Part shown: piece after piece, positions 34,932 through 41,551 of the stretch
Layout: each line of letters opens with the position of its first letter
Position numbering within the stretch: position 1 is the first letter of the stretch
From: Porticoccus sp041581635
GTDB lineage: Bacteria; Pseudomonadota; Gammaproteobacteria; Pseudomonadales; Porticoccaceae
Length of the DNA: 45,492 bases
NCBI GenBank assembly: GCA_041581635.1
Contig: JBFICW010000023.1
Span: forward strand, 1-45,492
Reading direction: 5' to 3'
Notes under the pieces: generated by a model
Told to the model about the DNA's origin: nothing
The model's database searches: none
Seen by the model: only the letters and a program-made list of their open reading frames with translations
Translations under genes and position numbers: made by a program

Positions 34932-36563
34932 ATGCAGTTTCAACCTTGGGAATTAGCCGCGGGTCTTGGCCTTTTTTTGTTTGGGATGATGAATCTTGAA
35001 CAAGCACTCCGAGCACTGGGCACTCGCTCTTTCCGCCACCTGCTAAGGGAACAAACCCACACTCCCCTCCGTGGTGTGTTGATGGGGATCATCAGTACCG
35101 CCTGCCTACAGAGCAGCTCCATGGTTGGACTCATTGTGCTGGCCTTCGTCGGTGCCGGTATCCTGAAAATGGCCAACGCCCTGGGTATTATTTTTGGGGC
35201 TAATCTTGGCACCACCTTAACTGGCTGGATCGTCGCCACCATCGGCTTTAAATTCAGCCTGACCGAATATGCTCTACCGCTCGTCGCTTTGGGTTCTCTG
35301 GGTATCGTCTTTATCCACAGCGAGAAACGACTTCATTCTCACACGCGATTACTGCTGGGAATTGGCTTACTACTGATGGGGCTGGATTTCATGAAAACCA
35401 GCATGGGCTTCCTCAGTGAACAGGTCTCCGAGGAACTATTGAAGGACTATCCCCTGACCCTCTTCTTACTGGGTGGCCTGATGTTCACTGCGCTCATCCA
35501 GTCCAGCTCTGCCACCATGATGATTGTTCTCAGCGCGCTCCATGCCGACTTTTTACCACTGACCGCAGCCGTCGCCATTATCATCGGTGCCGACCTCGGC
35601 ACCACGGGTACGATATTAATCGGCAGCCTGAAAGGATCGGCAGATACCCGCAGAGTGGCGCTGTCACATTTTATTTTTAATCTGGTGATTGTCGTCATCG
35701 CCTTCCCGCTATTGATACCCATCTTGCACCTCATCACCGATGTCTTTGCCATACAGGATCCGATGTTTGCGCTGGTGATGTTCCACTCGCTGATGAACCT
35801 CATGGGCATCGCCTTATTTCTACCCGTTATCCCTCCATTTTCCCGATGGCTACAAACACGCTTTGTCGGTGATCAGGCCAATGGCTGCCAATACATTACC
35901 AAGGTACCCCACACCGTTAGCGATGCGGCGGAATCGGCCATTCGACAAGAAATTCTACAGCTGTTTCAAAAGGTAATTATTCTCAACCTGAAAACCCTGA
36001 AAATTCGCCCGGAAGAATTACTCCAGGGCCATCAGGCGTTTGAGGTTTACCAACAGATTCGCCAACAAAAACCCACCCACGACGAACAGTATTCAAATAT
36101 CAAACATACGGAACAACAGATTATTCAATACGCCAACAAAGTATTGCAGGAAAAGTCCGGCGAAGAGGAAACCCAAAATATTTCACACCTGCTCCATGCC
36201 GCACGCGACATCGTCTACAGCGCCAAGAGCCTGAAAGATGTTCGACAGAACCTGGTGGAACTGCGCCTGCAATCCGACGATGAAGAATTGATAGAAACCC
36301 TGCACTACGACGCCCGGGTCATTTACCGACACCTGCTCAACCTGCTGGAAAAAACAGACCCGCTATTAGTCGAAGAAAAACTGCAGCAGCTGACCTCGGA
36401 AATCAACCAGTCCCACGACCAACTGCATCAATTAATTACCCGCTATAAAAGCAATGACGATATGGGCATCCAGCTCTCATCACTGCTCAATATCAATCGG
36501 GAAATACTGGTCTCCAATCAAGCACTGGTCAAGGCCATCGGCGACCTGGCTGCAGCCAGTTAA
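34932..36563 (+). CDS. Na/Pi cotransporter family protein with PhoU-like tail
   Basis: A 543-residue member of the PNaS (NptA/YjbB) family of sodium-phosphate transporters. The membrane part (about 1-305) has two inverted QSSS signatures (CLQSSSMVGLIV and LIQSSSATMMIV), each preceded by a glycine-rich helix and followed by GANLGTT or GADLGTT. The cytoplasmic C-terminal half (about 330-543) is all-helical and PhoU-like, probably for regulation. The ATG at 34932 lies 18 bases after GAGAGGGTG. The family can act as exporter or importer; direction is not clear from sequence. Confidence 0.88.
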   Translation: MQFQPWELAAGLGLFLFGMMNLEQALRALGTRSFRHLLREQTHTPLRGVLMGIISTACLQSSSMVGLIVLAFVGAGILKMANALGIIFGANLGTTLTGWIVATIGFKFSLTEYALPLVALGSLGIVFIHSEKRLHSHTRLLLGIGLLLMGLDFMKTSMGFLSEQVSEELLKDYPLTLFLLGGLMFTALIQSSSATMMIVLSALHADFLPLTAAVAIIIGADLGTTGTILIGSLKGSADTRRVALSHFIFNLVIVVIAFPLLIPILHLITDVFAIQDPMFALVMFHSLMNLMGIALFLPVIPPFSRWLQTRFVGDQANGCQYITKVPHTVSDAAESAIRQEILQLFQKVIILNLKTLKIRPEELLQGHQAFEVYQQIRQQKPTHDEQYSNIKHTEQQIIQYANKVLQEKSGEEETQNISHLLHAARDIVYSAKSLKDVRQNLVELRLQSDDEELIETLHYDARVIYRHLLNLLEKTDPLLVEEKLQQLTSEINQSHDQLHQLITRYKSNDDMGIQLSSLLNINREILVSNQALVKAIGDLAAAS

Positions 36564-36585
36564 ATTTGGCATTGAAACCTCAATC

Positions 36586-37692
36586 TCAGCAGGTATTTAC
36601 CTCACCGGTTTTGAGAACTACAACCTCCTCCTCGATCACCGAACAGACCGCACGATTCCGGCCCTGATCTTTGCCGCGATATAATGCGTCATCTGCCAGC
36701 TTTATGATCTGCTCAATATTTTCAATCCTGTTTCCTTGGATACTGACACATCCCAGCGTCAGGGTGACGGGGCGAGGGTTGTCTGGCCCGTAGTGAATAT
36801 TGAGGCCCTGTATGGCTTCGCGGCAATCCTCAACAACCTTACAGGCCCCGTCCGGATCCGTACCCGGAAGAATTATGACGAATTCCTCACCACCAAACCG
36901 CCCCACAACGTCGGTCGCTCGTCGGCTACAGGTGCGGATAGTCTCTGCCACGATAATAAGACACCGATCACCTTCCTGATGGCCATTGCTATCGTTGTAT
37001 AACTTGAAGTGATCAATGTCGCCAATAACGAATGACAACCAGTCGCCATCACGGCGGGTTCTGTTCACCTCATGCAAAAGAATATTCTCAATAGCGCGAC
37101 GATTGTAAATTCCTGTGAGATAGTCGGTGTTGGATTCCCCCTTTACCTTGGCAAGCGACTCCTTGAACTCACGGGAAAACCACCACATCATCCCCGTGGC
37201 TATCAGGCATAGCGAAGCGACACTGACAAATCGGGCAAACTTCAGCAGGGTCGGGTTGTGCGGATTTTCAGGAATTAACTGATAAATATCGACCAGGTAC
37301 AATCCTGCGAGCACAACACCTATCAACCACAAGGATAGCCAGGCAGCACGGTTGCTGATGAGTAGCATGGCCGACAGGGGAACCAGTGGTGACAACAATA
37401 CCACTGGGCCACTAAAACTACCGGTATTCAAACTGCCCAGAATCAAACCCAGTATTAATAGGCCTACCAACACAACCGCCGCTCTTGCAGGCGAACCGCT
37501 TCGCGACAAGTAAATGGCATTGGCAATAAGCCCTGTCAACAGAATAAACGCAGGCGTGGGTGGCGGGTTTGCCCCCACCACGATCATTTTCAGAATGGCC
37601 AGAAAAGCGGTAAGTGCAATAAACGCCAGATTCGCAGTTTTGACCAGCTGCCGTCGATTCACCGCTAACACCAGATCAGAAGACGTCGTCAT
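36586..37692 (-). CDS. Membrane-anchored diguanylate cyclase
   Basis: A 368-residue protein with five or six predicted membrane helices (residues 20-180, no obvious periplasmic sensor fold) and a C-terminal GGDEF domain (about 200-360). The catalytic motif GGEEF is intact (VGRFGGEEFVIILPG) and the inhibitory I-site RxxD (RATD) lies five residues before it, so it should make c-di-GMP with product feedback. The membrane domain resembles the 7TM/MASE-like sensors of uncertain ligand. Convergent with the Na/Pi gene (22 bases). The 291-base gap upstream to 37984 contains its promoter region and the degenerate attC described separately. Confidence 0.9.
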   Translation of the reverse strand: MTTSSDLVLAVNRRQLVKTANLAFIALTAFLAILKMIVVGANPPPTPAFILLTGLIANAIYLSRSGSPARAAVVLVGLLILGLILGSLNTGSFSGPVVLLSPLVPLSAMLLISNRAAWLSLWLIGVVLAGLYLVDIYQLIPENPHNPTLLKFARFVSVASLCLIATGMMWWFSREFKESLAKVKGESNTDYLTGIYNRRAIENILLHEVNRTRRDGDWLSFVIGDIDHFKLYNDSNGHQEGDRCLIIVAETIRTCSRRATDVVGRFGGEEFVIILPGTDPDGACKVVEDCREAIQGLNIHYGPDNPRPVTLTLGCVSIQGNRIENIEQIIKLADDALYRGKDQGRNRAVCSVIEEEVVVLKTGEVNTC

Positions 37693-37875
37693 AAGCCGCT
37701 GTCACGGTGAAAACAAAAAACCGGGCATACGGGCAATTTGTGCAGTTGTTTTTTCATGAAGGGCCAAACTAGGAGAGCGAAGACCGCGACATTCTATACC
37801 ATGGCTTAAAACCCCCAAAATAAATAAACCGTGGGGGGGAAATACAATCAAAAATCAAGTTTCTTCCCGATAGCC

Positions 37876-37996
37876 TATTAACGCTATTAGATTTTGTTTG
37901 TCGACCTCTCAGACAGACAGTACAGCTTGTAAAAGACACACAATGCCCAAGGCAGGGTACGCAGCATTCCGTGGCTTTCCCTGCTAGGCGTTAGCC
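37876..37996 (-). other. attC site of cassette 3 (degenerate R')
   Basis: Read on the minus strand, R'' is GGCTAAC at 37996-37990, overlapping the end of the isomerase gene. The terminal core-like GTTAATA is at 37882-37876. R'' is complementary to the TTAGCC carried at the other end of the same cassette, and a 13-bp inverted repeat (37986-37998 and 38595-38607) marks both boundaries. The 3' core departs from GTTRRRY, so this end of the array may be inactive. Confidence 0.5.
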
Positions 37997-38580
37997 TCTG
38001 CAGCCCATTTAATTGCTCTTTCCAACCGATCATTGCCCCAAAAAAGCTCACTACCGACATAAAAAGAAGGCGCGCCGAAAATACCTCGCTCGCCTGCTTC
38101 TTCAGTTTGTTCACGTAACATTGCTTTTGATTCTTGAGAAACCGCTTCTTTCATAATCGATGCGGCATCCACACCTATTGAGGCAAGGCAATTTTCGATG
38201 ACTTCTGGTGATGCTATATCTTCACTGCGTTCAAAGTTAGCAGAATAGACAGCCCTGACAAATGTCGAAACCCAAGGAGAATCACAAAACCTTCTTGCAA
38301 CACGCGCAGCCAGCAACCCATTTTGTGGAAAAACAGCGGGGCGTGTAAACGGAAGCTGCAAGTCACTGCAGACTCTGGCCAAATCTTTCCACATATACTC
38401 CCCTTTTGCAGGGTAAATATTGAACGGGGAATCGTTCATACCCTGCCCGTTGAAGATGGCTCCTAACAAAAACGGCCGCCAAACAACATCTACATTTTCT
38501 CGAGCGGCCAGCGATTCAATACGCATTGCAGCCGGGTAGGAGTAAGTACTGGCAAAATCAAACCAAAACTCTATTTCCAC
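37984..38580 (-). CDS. 2-hydroxychromene-2-carboxylate isomerase-like (DsbA/kappa GST fold)
   Basis: A 198-residue thioredoxin-fold protein of the DsbA/HCCA-isomerase family, glutathione-dependent enzymes first known from naphthalene breakdown. Visible are the glutathione-site motif FWFDFASTYSYPA (Ser/Thr instead of CxxC), RPFLLGAIFN, the helical insert, and GIFGAPSFYVGSELFWGNDRLE with the cis-proline. The start is GTG 38580 after an AGAGGA site, 17 bases inside the cassette. It is the payload of integron cassette 3, so no pathway partner lies beside it and the aromatic-degradation role should not be assumed. Its stop codon overlaps the attC R'' core. Confidence 0.82.
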   Translation of the reverse strand: MEIEFWFDFASTYSYPAAMRIESLAARENVDVVWRPFLLGAIFNGQGMNDSPFNIYPAKGEYMWKDLARVCSDLQLPFTRPAVFPQNGLLAARVARRFCDSPWVSTFVRAVYSANFERSEDIASPEVIENCLASIGVDAASIMKEAVSQESKAMLREQTEEAGERGIFGAPSFYVGSELFWGNDRLERAIKWAAEANA

Positions 38581-38596
38581 GAGATGTTCCTCTGGA

Positions 38597-38697
38597 GGCT
38601 AACGCCTCACTAAGAGGCAAATATATAGTTGGTTAAAATAAGCGGCGAAGGAGCAAAAACCAACTGTTATTTGTCCTGCTTGAGTGACTTGTTAGGC
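38597..38697 (-). other. attC site of cassette 2
   Basis: On the minus strand R'' GCCTAAC (38697-38691) is followed by AAGTCACTCAAG, the usual R''-L'' layout. An imperfect central dyad (AGTTGGTT/AACCAACT) follows, then the L' segment CTTAGTGAGGC and R' GTTAGCC (38603-38597). Length is 101 bases. It has the palindromic architecture expected of a folded bottom-strand attC. Confidence 0.85.
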
Positions 38698-38713
38698 AAC
38701 AAGTCACAGCGAT

Positions 38714-38959
38714 TTATTTAAAGGTTACAACCTTAAAATGTGGGTTATCTACAAGAACTTCCATTTTTAAAACTGAATCCAAAACAACTAGTTCCTCTGT
38801 ATTATCAACCTTAATTTTTATACATTCTTCTCGACTTTCATTACGTTTAACATCAAGTGCTACGCCCTGTAATTCATAACCAGAATTTAAAGTTAGCTTA
38901 ATTAAATAGTTAAACATACAAGCTATTTCTACATAATCATGTTGATCACAAGAAATCAT
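38714..38959 (-). CDS. rof: Rof-like Rho-binding antiterminator (cassette-borne)
   Basis: An 81-residue protein resembling Rof (YaeO), which binds the Rho hexamer and blocks Rho-dependent termination. Matching features are the N-terminal ISCDQHDYVEIACMF (cf. the I-N-C-D-x-Y-D-x-L-E-L-A-C pattern of Rof), the LTLNSGYELQGVALDVKR strands and the LDSVLKMEVL strand, in one small beta-barrel of normal length. It is the only gene in cassette 2, starting 25 bases inside the boundary. By eye it is more AT-rich than the neighbouring core genes, fitting acquisition. The call is from remembered motifs and length, not alignment. If correct it would act in trans on Rho; an effect on the cassette array transcript itself is conjecture. 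Confidence 0.75.
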   Translation of the reverse strand: MISCDQHDYVEIACMFNYLIKLTLNSGYELQGVALDVKRNESREECIKIKVDNTEELVVLDSVLKMEVLVDNPHFKVVTFK

Positions 38960-38983
38960 GAGAGGTTACCCTTTTAGAATGTT

Positions 38984-39075
38984 GCCTAACGCCTTGTAAG
39001 GGGCAGACAAACCAACGGTTTGGCTGTCCCGCGGAGGGCTGAAGGCCCGGAGTGCACTTGAGCAACTTGTTAGGC
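38984..39075 (-). other. attC site of cassette 1
   Basis: On the minus strand R'' GCCTAAC (39075-39069) is followed by AAGTTGCTCAAG. A GC-rich central dyad contains GGGCC/GGCCC and GGACAGCCAAACCG/CGGTTTGTC arms, then AAGG and R' GTTAGGC (38990-38984). Length is 92 bases. R'' and R' are perfectly complementary. Confidence 0.9.
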
Positions 39076-39083
39076 ATTACTAT

Positions 39084-39264
39084 CTATAAGGATGCCAATA
39101 CTTTGGGGACTTCCCTTTTATTGCAACATACGAAAAAGGCCATAGCAAATAACCGGTGAGAGCCAGATACAAAATATGTATTAAGACTGAGCTAATAGTT
39201 CGCGACTCAAATACCAGCGTATGGATGTGCTCTGCGCCAGCAACCTAGTATCAAATTTATCCAC
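39084..39264 (-). pseudogene. Small cassette 1 ORF, apparently frameshifted
   Basis: Cassette 1 has no intact long ORF. A GTG at 39264 after a strong GGAGG begins a 27-residue frame (DKFDTRLLAQSTSIRWYLSR...) that stops at 39181. An overlapping frame encodes a hydrophobic segment (SSVLIHILYLALTGYLLWPF) and a tail SPKYWHPYR ending at 39084, just before the attC. The span is 181 bases, one more than a multiple of three, so a single-base insertion would explain the break. The joined product would be about 60 residues with one membrane helix. I do not recognise the family. Confidence 0.35.
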
Positions 39265-39296
39265 ATTTAAAACCTCCGTGTTTTCAACGTTCTATT

Positions 39297-39367
39297 GCCT
39301 AACAGCTAATTATAAAGACTCTGTCCGCGGTTCATGGCGGCAGGCCCTTTAAATTGGCCATTAGTGG
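39297..39367 (-). other. Upstream attC (or attC-like) site with degenerate R''
   Basis: R' is GTTAGGC on the minus strand (39303-39297). Imperfect arms (CTTTATAATTAG and CCAATTTAAAG) fold against each other around a GC-rich loop, but the distal core is only CACTAAT, a poor match to RYYYAAC. It could be a decayed attC of a lost upstream cassette. I considered an attI but see no integrase beside it. Confidence 0.5.
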
Positions 39368-39420
39368 TGACTCCCCACTTAGTGCCCTTCTTTGGATTTT
39401 TATTGCCTTTTGTCAGCACA

Positions 39421-39474
39421 CTCGGCAGCTTGCCGAGCTGCTTGTTTACAGACTACGGGCCAACTGATTATAGT
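39421..39474 (+). promoter_or_regulatory. Promoter region and dyad upstream of adhC
   Basis: TTTACA (39445-39450) and TATAGT (39469-39474) are 18 bases apart, a reasonable sigma70 promoter about 35 bases before the adhC ribosome site GGGGAG. Just upstream is a perfect hairpin, CTCGGCA-GCT-TGCCGAG (39421-39437), that could be an operator or the 3' end of another transcript. The opposite strand carries a perfect TATAAT over the same -10, without a clear -35, which might fire into the cassette array. I see nothing else in 39368-39514. Confidence 0.4.
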
Positions 39475-39514
39475 CATCGACTGAGTCACAATACTGACGG
39501 GGAGAAAATTCGGA

Positions 39515-40621
39515 ATGAAAACACGTGCAGCGGTTGCCTTTAAAGCAGGTGCACCTCTCGAGGTGGTGGACGTTGATTTGGCAGGCCCGAAAGCGGGTGA
39601 GGTTTTGGTTGAGATCAAAGCTACCGGCGTATGCCATACCGATGCGTTCACGCTGTCGGGCGATGACCCGGAGGGTGCCTTCCCCGCGATTCTGGGCCAC
39701 GAAGGTGCCGGTGTGGTGGTGGATGTCGGCCCGGATGTTAAGAGCCTGAAACCCGGCGACCACGTAATCCCTCTGTATACCCCGGAATGCCGGGAGTGTA
39801 ATTTTTGTCTGAACCCCAAAACCAATTTATGCCAATCCATTCGCGCCACCCAGGGGCAAGGCTTAATGCCCGATGGCACCAGTCGCTTTTCTCTGGATGG
39901 TCAGCCCATTCTGCACTACATGGGTTGTTCGACATTCTCTAATTACACGGTACTGCCAGAAATCGCGCTGGCCAAAGTGCGTGAAGATGCTCCCTTTGAC
40001 AAGATTTGCTATATCGGTTGCGGCGTCACCACCGGTATTGGTGCGGTGGCGTTCACCATGAAAGTGGAAGCCGGTTCAACGGTGGCAGTGTTTGGTTTGG
40101 GCGGCATTGGCTTGAATGTTGTTCAGGGTGCCAAAATGGTCGGCGCCACTCGGATTATCGGTGTCGATACAAACCCGAATCGAGCCCACCTGGCAAAGCA
40201 GTTTGGCATGACCGACTTTGTCAATCCCAATGAGGTCGAGAACGTGGTGGACCATATTGTTGATATGACCGGCGGCGGAGTGGACTACAGTTTTGAATGC
40301 ATTGGCAATGTACAGGTGATGCGTCAGGCACTGGAATGCTGCCACAAGGGCTGGGGGCAAAGCTGCATTGTCGGCGTTGCGGGTGCCGGCCAGGAAATTT
40401 CTACGCGGCCGTTCCAGTTAGTCACCGGCCGGTCGTGGCGAGGTACGGCCTTCGGCGGTGCCAGAGGCCGAACGGATGTACCGAAAATTGTCGACTGGTA
40501 TATGGATGGAAAAATTAATATCGACGATTTGATCACCCATACCATGCCGCTGGATGACATCAACAAAGCCTTCGACCTGATGCATGCGGGTAAAAGCATC
40601 CGTTCCGTTGTGTTGTATTAA
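39515..40621 (+). CDS. adhC: S-(hydroxymethyl)glutathione dehydrogenase, class III ADH
   Basis: It oxidises S-hydroxymethylglutathione, formed spontaneously from formaldehyde and glutathione, to S-formylglutathione using NAD+; it also reduces S-nitrosoglutathione. At 368 residues it is a typical class III zinc alcohol dehydrogenase (FrmA/AdhC). Catalytic zinc ligands are in TGVCHTD and LGHEGAG plus the later cysteine of YIGCGVTTGIGA. The four structural zinc cysteines are in PECRECNFCLNPKTNLC, and the NAD site is FGLGGIGLNVVQGAKMVG. It is the first gene of an adhC-fghA-molybdoenzyme unit. Confidence 0.97.
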   Translation: MKTRAAVAFKAGAPLEVVDVDLAGPKAGEVLVEIKATGVCHTDAFTLSGDDPEGAFPAILGHEGAGVVVDVGPDVKSLKPGDHVIPLYTPECRECNFCLNPKTNLCQSIRATQGQGLMPDGTSRFSLDGQPILHYMGCSTFSNYTVLPEIALAKVREDAPFDKICYIGCGVTTGIGAVAFTMKVEAGSTVAVFGLGGIGLNVVQGAKMVGATRIIGVDTNPNRAHLAKQFGMTDFVNPNEVENVVDHIVDMTGGGVDYSFECIGNVQVMRQALECCHKGWGQSCIVGVAGAGQEISTRPFQLVTGRSWRGTAFGGARGRTDVPKIVDWYMDGKINIDDLITHTMPLDDINKAFDLMHAGKSIRSVVLY

Positions 40622-40679
40622 GCTGTATTAACCAATTGCTTCACTAGATAACCGCTTGATAACAAGGTAACAGGTAGCC

Positions 40680-41525
40680 ATGGAACAAATTGACGCACAT
40701 AAATCCTTTGGCGGGCAGCAGCTGCGTTACCGCCATCAGTCCGGGGTGCTCAACTGTGACATGACCTTTTCCATCTACCTGCCGTCACAAGCCGAGCAAG
40801 GGCCTGTCCCCGCCCTTTACTGGTTGTCGGGGCTCACCTGTACCGATGAAAACTTTATGACCAAGGCCGGTGCTCAGGCGTATGCAGCGAAATATGGCAT
40901 GGCGCTTATTGCTCCGGACACCAGTCCCCGTGGCGATGGGGTACCCGACGATCCCGAAGGCGCTTATGATTTTGGATTAGGCGCAGGCTTTTATGTCAAC
41001 GCCACGCAATCACCCTGGAGCCAGCATTATCAGATGTACGATTACGTGGTGAGCGAATTACCGGCATTGGTTAATCGACACTTCCCCATCGACGGCACAA
41101 GAGTGGGACTTTCCGGCCACTCCATGGGTGGCCACGGCGCATTGACCATTGCCCTGAAACACCCCGATCAATACCAATCCGTCTCAGCCTTTGCACCTAT
41201 TTGTTCGCCGATGAATTGCCCTTGGGGCCACAAGGCATTAAGCCAGTATCTCGGTGATGACCAAATGACCTGGAAGCCATACGACACGGTAGAACTGGTT
41301 AAACAACATGCTCTTTCTGACGGGCAACCGCTACCGATTTTAATCGACCAAGGCGATCGGGATAATTTTCTACAGGAACAGCTGAAAACCGAATTATTGG
41401 AAGCCGCTTGCCGTACTGAAAACTACCCCATGACGATTCGCAGGCAGCCGGGCTACGACCACAGCTATTATTTTATTGCTTCATTTATCGGCGAGCATAT
41501 AAAGTTTCATGCGAAATATTTGTAG
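40680..41525 (+). CDS. fghA: S-formylglutathione hydrolase
   Basis: It hydrolyses S-formylglutathione to formate and glutathione, the second step of formaldehyde removal. The 281-residue esterase-D family protein has the nucleophile serine in SGHSMGGHGALT, the oxyanion segment LSGLTCTDENFMTKAG, the aspartate in DQGDRDNFL and the histidine in GYDHSYYF. It starts 58 bases after adhC. The arrangement with adhC is standard. Confidence 0.97.
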   Translation: MEQIDAHKSFGGQQLRYRHQSGVLNCDMTFSIYLPSQAEQGPVPALYWLSGLTCTDENFMTKAGAQAYAAKYGMALIAPDTSPRGDGVPDDPEGAYDFGLGAGFYVNATQSPWSQHYQMYDYVVSELPALVNRHFPIDGTRVGLSGHSMGGHGALTIALKHPDQYQSVSAFAPICSPMNCPWGHKALSQYLGDDQMTWKPYDTVELVKQHALSDGQPLPILIDQGDRDNFLQEQLKTELLEAACRTENYPMTIRRQPGYDHSYYFIASFIGEHIKFHAKYL

Positions 41526-41551
41526 CGCCACGTACTAATGAGAAAAAATAA

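Larger units (their letters stand above)
37876..39367 (-). mobile_element. Integron cassette array without integrase (CALIN)
   Basis: Three gene cassettes, all read on the minus strand, lie between four attC-like sites. At each junction the last six bases of the R' core (TTAGGC, TTAGGC, TTAGCC) are the exact complement of the R'' core of that same cassette's own attC (GCCTAAC, GCCTAAC, GGCTAAC), as expected if each cassette came from a circle. No intI is present within the window on either side; the flanking genes are a diguanylate cyclase and adhC. A cluster of attC sites lacking an integrase is termed a CALIN. Confidence 0.8.

Noticed and set aside
39297..39450. attI site with a divergent integrase
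   Set aside because: Next to it is only the adhC promoter region and adhC; no integrase fragment is visible in any frame.
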